From Ciona intestinalis (taxonomy: Eukaryota; Chordata; Ascidiacea; Phlebobranchia; Cionidae), in the NCBI RefSeq assembly GCF_000224145.3, contig NC_020166.2, forward strand, positions 8,652,745 through 8,716,744: 64,000 nt of DNA, written 5' to 3'. Positions 24,192-34,600 of this stretch are shown here, one piece after another. The notes under the pieces were generated by a model. It was not told the DNA's origin, did no database searches, and was given only the letters and a program-made list of their open reading frames with translations. Position 1 is the stretch's first letter, and each line of letters opens with the position of its first letter. A program made the translations under genes and the position numbers.

Positions 24192-24783
24192 GCCCGGAAT
24201 CTTGCCACTCAAGATTTCAGCGGAACTTCCGATCCTTACTGTACCGTTGCACTGGTGCCCGGGTTCAATCCACGGAGGAGCAAAGTTCATAAAAAGACAT
24301 CGAACCCGGAATTTGGAGAAAGCTTTGTCTTTANTGTTTCAAGCGACAATTTAGAGGTAATTTAATGTTTTGTATCTGTCAGTAAGTTGGTTAAAACGTT
24401 GGTATACTGAGAATCACATACTGAAATATCTTATTGGTTTTAATAGTTTTCAGCACGCTTTTAGCAATTTGTTTGTCCGAATACAGGTTTGAAGCACTAA
24501 AAGAACTGCTATTACTGTTAAATACAGGGTGTAACGGTCACGCCTTTTATCCAATACCGAAGAGACGAAATAAATTTCATTCATTTATCCGAATTACTTC
24601 AAATGTATTACACAGGATAAAGTGCTTCAGGTGAAAACGTACGATTTCGACCAGTTTTCCAGAGACGAATGCACTGGTGTTATGGAACTTAACCTAAAAG
24701 AAATTGATTTTGTGATGACACCCAACATTGACCTCTGGCGGAAAATGAAATTTCCCGACGACCACGAAGTATCAAAGGCATGA
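24192..24783 (+). CDS. Partial C2-domain protein (synaptotagmin-like)
   Basis: Two exons, 24192-24356 and 24631-24783, encode most of a C2 domain: ARNLATQDFSGTSDPYCTV, HKKTSNPEFGESFVF, then VKTYDFDQFSRDECTG and DLWRKMKF. The calcium-loop aspartates are present (D in ATQD, DPY, and the YDFDQFSRDE loop), so calcium-dependent membrane binding is plausible. The pattern with DLWRKM after the domain resembles a synaptotagmin or related tandem-C2 protein. The first beta strands are missing: exon one starts at an acceptor and nothing upstream fits. The second exon reaches TGA at 24781-24783, but a GT inside the GAAGTATC stretch could be a donor leading on across the 50-N gap at 24973. One ambiguous base (N at 24334) lies in exon one. 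Confidence 0.7.
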
Positions 24784-24972
24784 AACAATCAATAATTAAA
24801 ATGTTGCACTTTCTCACCAAATATGCGCCGATGCGCATGGTTCCGGAATGAATTTGTCAAGGGTTATTTTGAACTGCGCAAATTGGTTAGCATGCATGTC
24901 TCTGCGGGTTCGCGGCTTGACGCTGTAACTTATAAGCAGGCACACATGTGTTGGCAGAACAAACTTGTTATA

Positions 24973-25022
24973 NNNNNNNNNNNNNNNNNNNNNNNNNNNN
25001 NNNNNNNNNNNNNNNNNNNNNN
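24973..25022. other. Assembly gap (50 N)
   Basis: Fifty consecutive N, a nominal gap of unknown true size. It lies 190 bp after the C2 exons and just before a truncated MITE, so missing C2-gene exons or a collapsed repeat may be hidden here. Confidence 0.99.
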
Positions 25023-25044
25023 ATTGTGTTTTTTAATAATAAAC

Positions 25045-25146
25045 GACGGTACGGATTTAGAATTCTCTAAATGTTCCTTGTTTATTACCAAATGAGGCTA
25101 GAAAATGGAATGAAAATGTGTTCCATCTTATCCATTCTATTGTATA
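25045..25146 (-). mobile_element. MITE fragment at gap edge
   Basis: Right half with TTTATTACCAAATGAGGC and GTTCCATCTTATCCATTC; left half lies in or beyond the N gap. Confidence 0.65.
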
Positions 25147-25460
25147 ACATGCTGCTCTTTTGTTTTTATTTTCCTTTTTACACTCAAGACTCATCTATAC
25201 GCATTTCATAAATATAAAGGCTACACCAACTTTGGGCTACACTGCTTTTGTACTACTAGTCAGGCGTGGGTAAACAAGTCGAACCTTTTTTCGGACGAGT
25301 CAACAATCCTTATCTACGTTTTATGGTCGCACTAAGCACGATAGTTTGATGTAGAGCAGCACATGAGGTACCTAAGTCAGCAGCTTGTGGCAATGATATA
25401 TTAGTTTCCCCACATGAATGCTTATAGGAAAGTTATTGAGTACAGTTTCAATATATATAT

Positions 25461-25649
25461 AGTAGGGTGAGTAAAGAAAGCACACACATATACTATCCAA
25501 ATATCGTGATCGTGCTTCAAACTATTACCAACGGTCTATGGAAGCCGTGAGGATACGGTTTTATAATTCTTTAAGTGTTTATTACTACCAAATAGGACGA
25601 GAAAATATAATTTAAAAATGTCTCATCTTCCCCACCCCACTATATGTAT
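25461..25649 (-). mobile_element. MITE, full length
   Basis: TATAGTAGGGTGAGTAAAGA to GTCTCATCTTCCCCACCCCA. Confidence 0.85.
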
Positions 25650-25684
25650 TTCTAGTTACCAAAGTTTTGTCACTAAAACAAACT

Positions 25685-25881
25685 ATAGTACGGTGGGGGA
25701 GGAGGGGACACCTTTACATACAATTTTCTCGTCCAATTTGGTGGGAAGCATATCAAATGGAAAGAATTATGAAACCTTATCCCTACGACTCCCATATACC
25801 GATGTTAAGTATATAAAACACGATCAGGATGTTTGGATATTATGTGCTAAAGGTGTCCCATCTTCCCCCACCCTACTGTAC
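25685..25881 (+). mobile_element. MITE, full length
   Basis: TATAGTACGGTGGGGGAGGA to CATCTTCCCCCACCCTACTG. Only ~35 bp from the copy to its left. Confidence 0.88.
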
Positions 25882-26050
25882 ATATCTCGTATTTCCTGAT
25901 CGTGTTTTTAAGTTTAACAATTAACAGCGCTCATTTATTTTGATAGTACTGTTATATAAATATGTAATATTTTTTGTTCACTATCAAATGGAATAAGATA
26001 AAAGAAAAAAAAAACATAAATCATTTTACCCCACTCTACTATATATATAA
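25882..26050 (-). mobile_element. MITE, left end missing
   Basis: Follows the previous copy without spacer; CGTATTTCCTGATCGTG to CATTTTACCCCACTCTACTA. Confidence 0.75.
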
Positions 26051-26098
26051 TTCGCCCACAGTTAGCTCATTATCCCAAAAAGAGATGCTTAGTAAAGG

Positions 26099-26307
26099 TA
26101 TAGTAGGGTGGGGTAAGTTGGAACATGTGTTCAGTCTCTTTTATCTTTCTAATTGATAGTAAACAAAGAATATTCTCATAATTTTATAACCGTAGCTCGC
26201 GACTCTATAAAAGACCGTTGTTAGTTGATTAAAACACGACCAAGAAATGTGCGATGGTATCCTATTTTACCCCAAGGTATCCCATCTTACCTCACGGTGC
26301 TGTACAT
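26099..26307 (+). mobile_element. MITE with duplicated right end
   Basis: TATAGTAGGGTGGGGTAAGT at left; the right end is present twice (GGTATCCTATTTTACCCCAA then GGTATCCCATCTTACCTCAC). Confidence 0.8.
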
Positions 26308-26689
26308 CACTAATGTGCCTATAATTTTGTCTTAGTTACCATTTAAGAAAATGGTACATTTATACAAAGTTTATTACGTGAAGTGACGTGAGAACAACAC
26401 AACTAACTACTGTAAGTGGCCAGCCATGATTCAATATTCGTGACGTAAATACTTACCAAAGACGTGAGCAAACACCCGTTTGCGAGGCATCGTTTTTTAT
26501 ATAACCTTGGTGACCGACTCGTGCATTCGACCTCGCAGAAAGTTTCACTCTCCACTGACTCGCAAACCATGATCATTCCTGTAACGTATTATATATTAAA
26601 TATTGAATTTAACCTATTTTTTCCCGCGTGGCGGGGTAATGCAGACGTTATCACACGATAGTTTTGTAGGTCGCAACTCCTGTCGCTTA

Positions 26690-26855
26690 GCACATAATAT
26701 CCCGTATTTCCTGATAATGTTTTAAACAATTAACAACGGTCTATGAAAGTCGTGAGGATACGGTTTTATAATCCTTTGCCTTTCTTTTGTTTACTATCAA
26801 ATCGGACAAAAAATATAAAATGAAAAGGTGTCCCATCCTCCTCCAAGCTACTAAA
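26690..26855 (-). mobile_element. MITE, left end missing
   Basis: TTAGCACATAATATCCCGTA to GTGTCCCATCCTCCTCCAAG. Confidence 0.75.
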
Positions 26856-26862
26856 TTTATCT

Positions 26863-27095
26863 TCCCATGGCGGGGCAACGACAGTCGTTATTATACAGGA
26901 TTGTTATATTTCATACAGCTAATGTAGCTTACGTGTTACCGCATATATAAGTTTGTATATTAGATAATAAGTGGCTGACAGTTTCGATATATAGGAACAC
27001 TTGAGTGAAACAATTGCAGTTAAGCGTCATACTCAAAAAGACGCATACGCTTACAGCAATGGAGCAGGACCAGGCTTCGAACGCGCCTCCATTTT
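26863..27095 (-). mobile_element. SINE copy, reverse
   Basis: Reverse orientation: GGCGGGGCAACGACAGTCGT, GTGTTACCGCATATATAA, TGGCTGACAG, and near the head CCAGGCTTCGAACG (B-box complement). Confidence 0.7.
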
Positions 27096-27438
27096 ACTAG
27101 CATTTTTAGTTATTTCAAAAACAACGGATTGGCCGTCATGACTTTTATACTGAGTTGAAATTGAATTATAGTGTCGGAAGTTTTGTTTGTTTAGCCATAT
27201 TTATTGTACTAACAATCCTTATACACAAAAAATAAAAATATTTAGAAAATGTTTACTTTTTATAAACGTGTATCACGTTTAATACGACTAACTACTATCA
27301 TTGCCCTGCCGTGAAAAGGTTAACAAGTTACATTCATCCTGACCATAATATCCACTTAGTATAACATAGACCAAATATGTCACAAACAAGAAAAACTTCA
27401 TACTAATGCAAAAATATTCAGTATATAAAATAATTCAC

Positions 27439-27543
27439 CTTGTAAGACGATCAACATCAATAAAACGGAGGACCACATATTTTGTGTCGATTTTCTCGGA
27501 CAATTGTTGAAATGCATCTTTTACTATTACTTTTTTTACTAAA
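27439..27543 (-). CDS. Orphan exon-like ORF, unknown
   Basis: A 105-bp minus-strand segment is open in one frame and bounded by TTTCAG upstream and GTGAAT downstream. It would encode 35 residues including KDAFQQLSEKIDTKYVVLRF followed by IDVDRLTR, which read like a folded-protein segment. I do not recognise the family. No companion exons were found on this strand in the flanking 3 kb, so it may be one exon of a gene with long introns, a relic, or chance. Confidence 0.3.
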
Positions 27544-27684
27544 CTGAAACAAATGAAGTACGTTACAGGCACGAAACAACTAAAACTGTAACTGTTAAGC
27601 TGTATTCAGTAATATAAACTGCTGAAACCGTTTTATACGTATCTTTTACGCATGATCTTATTACAAACAAATGAAAAGCAAAAC

Positions 27685-27815
27685 AATCACACACAAAGTC
27701 ACATACGCGGTAACTCGTATGCGGGCACGAGGTGAATAAAACAAAACACCCGCGTTATAACACGGTCGTTACCCGCCACGCGAGGATATAGATAAGTTAC
27801 ATTCATTCTTTCAAG
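27685..27815 (+). mobile_element. SINE 3' half
   Basis: CACACACAAAGTCACATACG through CACGCGAGGATATAG and TTACATTCATTCTTTC tail. Confidence 0.75.
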
Positions 27816-28180
27816 ACTTGTTTCCCTATAGCATGTAGTTCAACTATGCGCATTCGCACGAGTGTAGCTTATATATAGCCCACAACAAAGCGTGTTGTCG
27901 TATATATTCTGTGAAGCCGTGAGTAACCCTCGGGCCCGAAACCAAGCAATTACTACCTCACGTTTCGTGACGTCACGAGCCTGCGTGCGTTTTATGTAGA
28001 TAACAATTTTGTGTTCGGTTTATCATTTACCGTGGTGTGATGAGACGAACGATGATTTTATATAACATCGGATATTCTTATCTAATAAATTTGAGGCTGT
28101 ATAATATCCAGAATACACAAAATGCAGCTAATTATAAATTTGTCCAAATGTTTGTTCATACCACGCACATATATTGTTTA

Positions 28181-28378
28181 ACTAGTAAGTTGGGGTAACA
28201 TGGTTCATGTTTTTATATTATTTTCTCGTCCCATATGGTAATAAACAAAAAATATTTACAAAATTATATAACCACATATAGCCCCGCCCTCTTTAGACAG
28301 CGTTGTTAATTGTATAAAACACGACTAGGATGGGAACTAGTTGATATAGGTATCCCATCTTACCCCACAGTGCTATAC
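28181..28378 (+). mobile_element. MITE, full length
   Basis: CTAGTAAGTTGGGGTAACAT to CCCATCTTACCCCACAGTGC, ~280 bp before the HSPA12 start. Confidence 0.8.
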
Positions 28379-28656
28379 ATGTTTGTATGAGTATATATTC
28401 ATATTTTCAAAGAAACTTTTTTTTAATATGGTCACATAATACGTCGTACGTATATAAGTTCTTGTGTAATACCCGCGCGTTTAACCGCCGTGTGCATTTC
28501 TGTTCCAATTACGAAACAAATGTGTTTACAGCTGATTTAATTATCATACAATACAAGTTATGCCATCGGAATTCAGTTCTGTTGTTTGTAATCCTTTATT
28601 TCAACACAGCCGCCAACAGCAGCGTGTAGAAATCCGAAACCAATCTATTGAATACT

Positions 28657-31600
28657 ATGGAAGATATCTCTGCCTATAGCGTCCCGGCTTATCATTCTAT
28701 TCTGCCATCGTAAGAACAACTAGAATGCTGAAACACTGGGCCACAATCCCAAGGTAAGCCAGCTTCGAAAATATTTTAAACTTATATGTTAGGGGGGAAA
28801 GATGGGACACCTTTTCATTTCATTTTCTCGTCCCATTTGGTGGTAAAAATCAACATTCAAAGAATTATAGAACCGTACCTTCAAAACTTTCATTTAGACC
28901 GTTGTTAATTGTTTAAAACATGATCAGGTTGTTTGGATTTTATGTGCTAAAAGTATCCCGTCTTCTCCCGCCCTACTATATTTAAAACATCCCCAATAAT
29001 GGCGTACTTAATTTTAAACCGTACTGACGTTTCAATAAGCTGTTGATAGTTTATAATTAGTATACCGGTATATAAACAGTATACGACGGATTATTTTACC
29101 CATACGTTTATTTATATTTATGCTCTTTAAAACCACTACGCTCGTATTCAAAACGTAAGTTGTCCGATTATAAAATAATTAAATCTCAGGAATCTTAATT
29201 TCTTCTTCAGCGGAGCTCGTTTCGTTGTATTTATTTATTCGTGATCTGTATCACGTTATTTCCCATATGATTGGTCCATTTCAAAATCTCAAAATACCTA
29301 GCTGAGTATGATTATTATCAAAAGCAATTATGTTCGTTTTTAGAAAACACTGAATCATTTCACGGCTGTACCAATTACTAAAAACCGCTCGATTTTCCCA
29401 GCGATCGGTCCTAGTTTAAGTCGATGTAATTTACATTTTTTACAAGTAGAACGAAAAACGTAACAGATAAAAAAGTCAATTCAACGAATATAGTAGTAAA
29501 AGAGCTACATATTCTTCTCAAATTGCATCATCAGTCTTTTATTCAAAGAAAAATATTTTACATTTACGTTCAAATATGAATAAATTACCGCCCCCCCGTT
29601 TTTCCTCCAACTAAATGTAAATACGTTTTTAACAGTAAACGCGAAATGACTGCCTTTTGTCGCTATAGATCCTGTCTTTTCGATTTTACTATTTTTAAAT
29701 CTTCGCCACCGTTATCGAAACGACAAATATAAATTTGAGTAGGATGGGGAAAGTGGGACAGCTTTCCAATCTGTTTCGCCCCCCCCCCTCCCATTTGGTA
29801 GTAAACAAAGAACATTTAAGGAATTACAAAACCGTATTCTCACGACTCCCACGGACCGTTGTTATATGTTTAAAACACGATCAGAATAATTGGATATTAA
29901 GTGCTAAAAGTGTCCCATTTTCCCCCAATTCTACTATATTATTTTTTCTTTCATTTTCATTAGGTCTCCTAAGCAAGGCAAAGTGTCAGTTGTACCTGCC
30001 CCTCCCGGTTGTGACGCCACAACAAGGATTGTGCCTGTTGCTACAGGCGAGAGCGAGACGAGCACCGAAAACAGCAGTGATGGTAAAAATAAATATTAAA
30101 CCGGGTTAAAACTAAAATAACCAACCAATTAACGGTAAAATCTACAAAAGTTATTGTAGTGACATTTTTACTACAGTTTTTTTACCTGTATAGCGCGTTT
30201 TTACGACTGTTGTTTTGCTGCTAATTCCATTCTCTTCGCTGTTTTAATTAATTTTAGGAAAATTAAACCTTGTTTGAAGAAAATTAAACGTGTTTTTATT
30301 TAATGTATCAAACCGGGTAGTCTAAATTCCAAACGACCAGAGTTTGTCAATCACCTTAAAGCGAAAATAACTAACTACAAAAATCACAATGGCCTTTACA
30401 TCAAAATTTGTTAAACCAAATTCCAGACGATGAAAGCCTTTCAACTCTTTACGAAGCTGAAGAGGAACCGAGCACTCTAAAAGAGTCTGGTGACGTATAC
30501 GACGAGGTTGATGACGTCATTCTGGACGCGACGAATTCTTCGTCCGCTGTCACGGTGATCCATCGAAAAGATGACTCTTTAGATGATGTTGAAGATCTTC
30601 TGATGACACCGAAGAACACGTCACTTTGCAGCGTCACGGAGGACTCAGTTGGACGAACGAAGCGAGTCTCACGAAGGCAAGTTGCTCTTTAACGAATAGC
30701 ATGTTTCATTCTACAGTAGCGGGCACGATTTGTGATTAATGTTTCATTATCACAACAGGCTGCCAGAGGAGTCGAGTTTTCTTGGAAATTACATCCGAGG
30801 AAAATTGAAGGATATGAAAAAACCAAGTAGGAGAAATTAACATTTTATCTCAATTTAATGATGCCTTTTACTTGCTGTAATCTAAACTTAGCCTTTTTTG
30901 GTTACGAGTTGTCCGAATTATGTTAGGCATTATACGATTATGGACATACCGTTTGAACTGATTAATGGTTGTTAAAATTTATAAACTATAAAGCGTGTAA
31001 ACGTAACGACTGCCGTATTATTTTTACCCTGCAACATTTAGCACGATAATTAAATGATATCCGGCCGCGTGACTCGCTTTAACAATTTTAAACTGACGTT
31101 ATGTTTTTTCATGTTCGCGTTTGCGCATGTGCGTGACATTCGCTCTCTTCTGTTGGGAAAGCTGTAATTTTTCCCGATAAAACCGCAATAAACGTGTTTC
31201 CCACACAAGGCAATACTCGTGGGACCGTACTGGCATGAAAGATATATCATAATTCGCCATTCCGAAATTGCCATAACACCTAATGGCGCCTATATACGAC
31301 ACAAAGTTCTATAAGAACACGAAACCTGATTAAATATCATGTTACCTTCCTCCCGCACGCGGCTTGGCGTATCATGTAACCCTTTCGCCCTAACGTATTG
31401 TCCCCCACGACCTCTCCCAGTGTTACTGGGACCAATGGCCTCAAAATATTCATATGCGGTCCACCCAAAGTACATTCCATACGAAGTTGGCATACCGATA
31501 CGTGAGCCATCATTTTTGTCACCCGATACGCGACTGATCTGTTTACGTAACTATATGTGTGACTTTGTTGTGAAATCGCTTTTGCGTCATTTTTAATATA

Positions 31601-34600
31601 TATAAAGTCATTTTCAATATACAGTCTGATAGCCTAACACATTTCAATATATAGTCTTAAAATAATGTGATTTTTTAACGTATAGTCTTACTTGTTCGTT
31701 TTGGGTGCACCATGTAATGAGCCAACTCTGACCTAAATCTTAGGTTCCATGGCGTGTTACGCTGATGCAGGACCTCACCAACGTAGAATACTGCTTTGTT
31801 TTATTGTGCTGAACAGCAGCAGTATGCCGCGTATGATATAGACCTCTTTCATTATATTACATATATAGTAGGGTGGGGGAAGATGGGGCACTTTTTTATT
31901 CTATTTTCTCGTCGCATTTGGTAGGAAACAAAGAAAATTCAAAGAATCATGAATTCGTATTCTCACGACTCCCATAGACCGTTGTTAATTGTTTAAAACA
32001 CGATCAGGGTATTGAGATATTCCGTGCTAAAGGTGTCCCATCTTTCCCCAACCTACTATACTTTAAGAGGAATATATTGTATAAGGTCCTATACCCATAG
32101 AACTCCGTATGATTATGTTGTCAGCACGAAAGAGCTCTTTAATGCCATCCAAAGTTTAATTGTGACAATTTTACCTTTAATTGTATTTCTTTGAAGTTAA
32201 AAATTTTTCAAAATACTAATAATATTCCTGTTTAGATATTAGCAAACGGCAGAAAACAACTCTGTCAGACGAACCGTACACTCGTGACGGCCAATACTCT
32301 GGCAGAGAAAGCGTGACGTCATACGTCGATGACGTCACTGTGACGTCAGCAACAGATGACGTCACTTCTCTTTGCACATCTCGCTCCTCGCTATCTTCAG
32401 GGTAATTATACAATATTACATTATATAAGATTTTATCGCGGTGATAAAATTTTAAGCATTTTAGTACAATCAAAATATATGGTACTGTGGGGTAAGACGA
32501 ATACCACAAAATGTCTCAAATTTCGTAATCGAGTATTTACTTCAACAACTTTCTTTTAGAGCCGTGATTATTCTGGTATATAATTCTGTAAGTTTTCTTT
32601 GTTTAATACTAAATGGGACGATAAAAGAGAATGAAAACGTGGCCCATTTTACCCAAGCCACTTGACGATATTTTTAGCGGTTACCTCAATTTATCATAGC
32701 TTAATCTGGCAACACTGTAAGCGGAAACTTTTAACTATACACTTTAAATACAGGTTCTTAACAAACGTGACCCCTCGACCCCCGCATTTCGTCGTTGTCG
32801 CCATTGACTTCGGTACTACGTACAGGTATCAGCGTCACACATGATCGTTTTAGAACACGATCTACACGACTTAATTTTCTTAATTGACCTACAAATTGTG
32901 ATGTAATTATGGCTATTATGACGCAGTGGCTACGCGTTCAGTTTCGTCCAGGAGCCAGAGTCGGTACATTTAATGCGCAAGTGGTCGGGAGGCGATCCGG
33001 GGGTGACCAATCAAAAAACACCAACTATTGTTTTGCTTCGGCCCTCCGTGAGTAGACTTTAATCGCCATAAACTATCACTGTATTAAATTAATCAATCTA
33101 AACATTTCCGTTGGTATAAATTTGCCAGCTTTTCAGTTAGTCATTCTTATAGTACTTTGGGGTAAAATGGGATACCGTTAGCACTTAAATCCCATATTTT
33201 CTGATCGTGTTTTGAAAAAAAAAACATTCCTCGTTTACTACAATCTGGGACAAAAAGGGAATAAAAAGTTGTCTCATTTTACCCCAGCCTACCATGGTGC
33301 TTTTTAAATAATTATCACGTATTCCTAGTTGGAACATTACATTCTTCGTATATACAGGGAGAGTTTCATTCATTTGGCTTCGAAGCGCGCGACTTCTATC
33401 ACGATTTAGACGCAAACGAAGCGAAGAAATGGATTTTTTTGGACCGGTTTAAAATGGCCCTTCATAGTGACCAGGTACAATTAGAAAATTTAAACAATAA
33501 TACGTATTATTCGTTTAAAATACCTAAATCCATTTGCTTTTCATTGCGACTATAGCACTATAAGCTGTATATGTCTAGAAATAGTATAATGGTCCGGAAT
33601 TTTTCGTTTTTTGCTGAGTGTGTTTTCACACTCATAAAGACGATCTGAACAAGACGTCGAAACATCAGTTTAACAATTTTTGTTTATAAAGCCAAAAATA
33701 CAAGTAAACATATGTCGTGCAGCAAAAGTGTGTACATTAAGATGGCTCAACTTTTCGTCTGTTTTCTCGTACATTTAGTAGTAAACAAAGAACATTTTAA
33801 GGATTATAAAACCGTTTCTCCACGAACACGACTCCCAAATAGACCATTGTCTAAAAAAATCCCATATTTGACAGAACTTAAACAAGTTGACACAACTCGA
33901 ATCTGCAAACGGCCGACTCGTCCCAGCTTTACAAGTCTTCGCTCATGCCCTTAAGTTTTTCAAGGATCACGCTTTGCAAGTAAGTTTTTTTTAAATAGGG
34001 TGAAATATAAAACGCTTCTCGATTTAGCGTGCCATTTTTGCACAGCGGCCATGTTAACAAAAAAACAAACAAAAAAACGTAATTTATTTTGTTTGTCATG
34101 TGCTCACTATGGAACAGTGTTATGAGTTAACTCTAGTATACTGTGGGGTAAGATGAATAGAGTTAGCACATATTATATAGATAGAGTTAACCGGTAAGTT
34201 AACACTGATCCGTACGTCAAAGGTGCGATTCACCACCTGGCTAATGCAGGTAAACGTAATTTAAACCCTAACGAGGCCTACCCAACACGCACGGCCATGA
34301 GTCATAGGAAATATACTCAGTTATTTGCGATAGTTTATCGGTTATGGTTCAGTATATGGGTATTTACGACCCGCCTACTGAAATGTCGCAACCCCAATTC
34401 TGATTCCTCTAAGTATTATTTTACTTTGTATGGCGCAAATAATCGTGACACATAGTTAATTGGGATGGGATGGGACACCTCTAGCACATAATGTCCAAAT
34501 ATCCTGATCGTGTTTTAAATAATTAAGAACGTATATAGAAGTGATGAGGATACAATTCCCATAGGCCGTTGTTCATTGTTTAAAACTTGATCAGGATATT

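Larger units (their letters stand above)
24784..28656. other. Repeat-dense intergenic region
   Basis: 3.9 kb between the C2 exons and the HSPA12 start. It contains the assembly gap, seven MITE copies or pieces (about 25045-26855 and 28181-28378), two SINE copies (about 26863-27095 minus, 27685-27815 plus) and a TGACGTCA at 27968-27975 roughly 0.7 kb before the HSPA12 start. One exon-like minus-strand ORF at 27439-27543 is listed separately. Confidence 0.6.

Noticed and set aside
25618-30109. ORFs of 60-124 codons overlapping MITE copies (for example 25618-25899 and 29735-30109)
   Set aside because: They read through MITE sequence and recur in shape wherever a MITE lies; the second only overlaps a real HSPA12 exon at its end.
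31339-31596. 85-codon + strand ORF with several opposing ORFs
   Set aside because: Sits in an HSPA12 intron, no homology recognised, competing ORFs on the other strand of equal quality.
32940-33047. HSPA12 exon 7 starting at the acceptor TTCAG (32935-32939)
   Set aside because: It keeps phase but deletes the conserved SGYAFS of the first phosphate motif; the upstream acceptor GACGCAG restores it.
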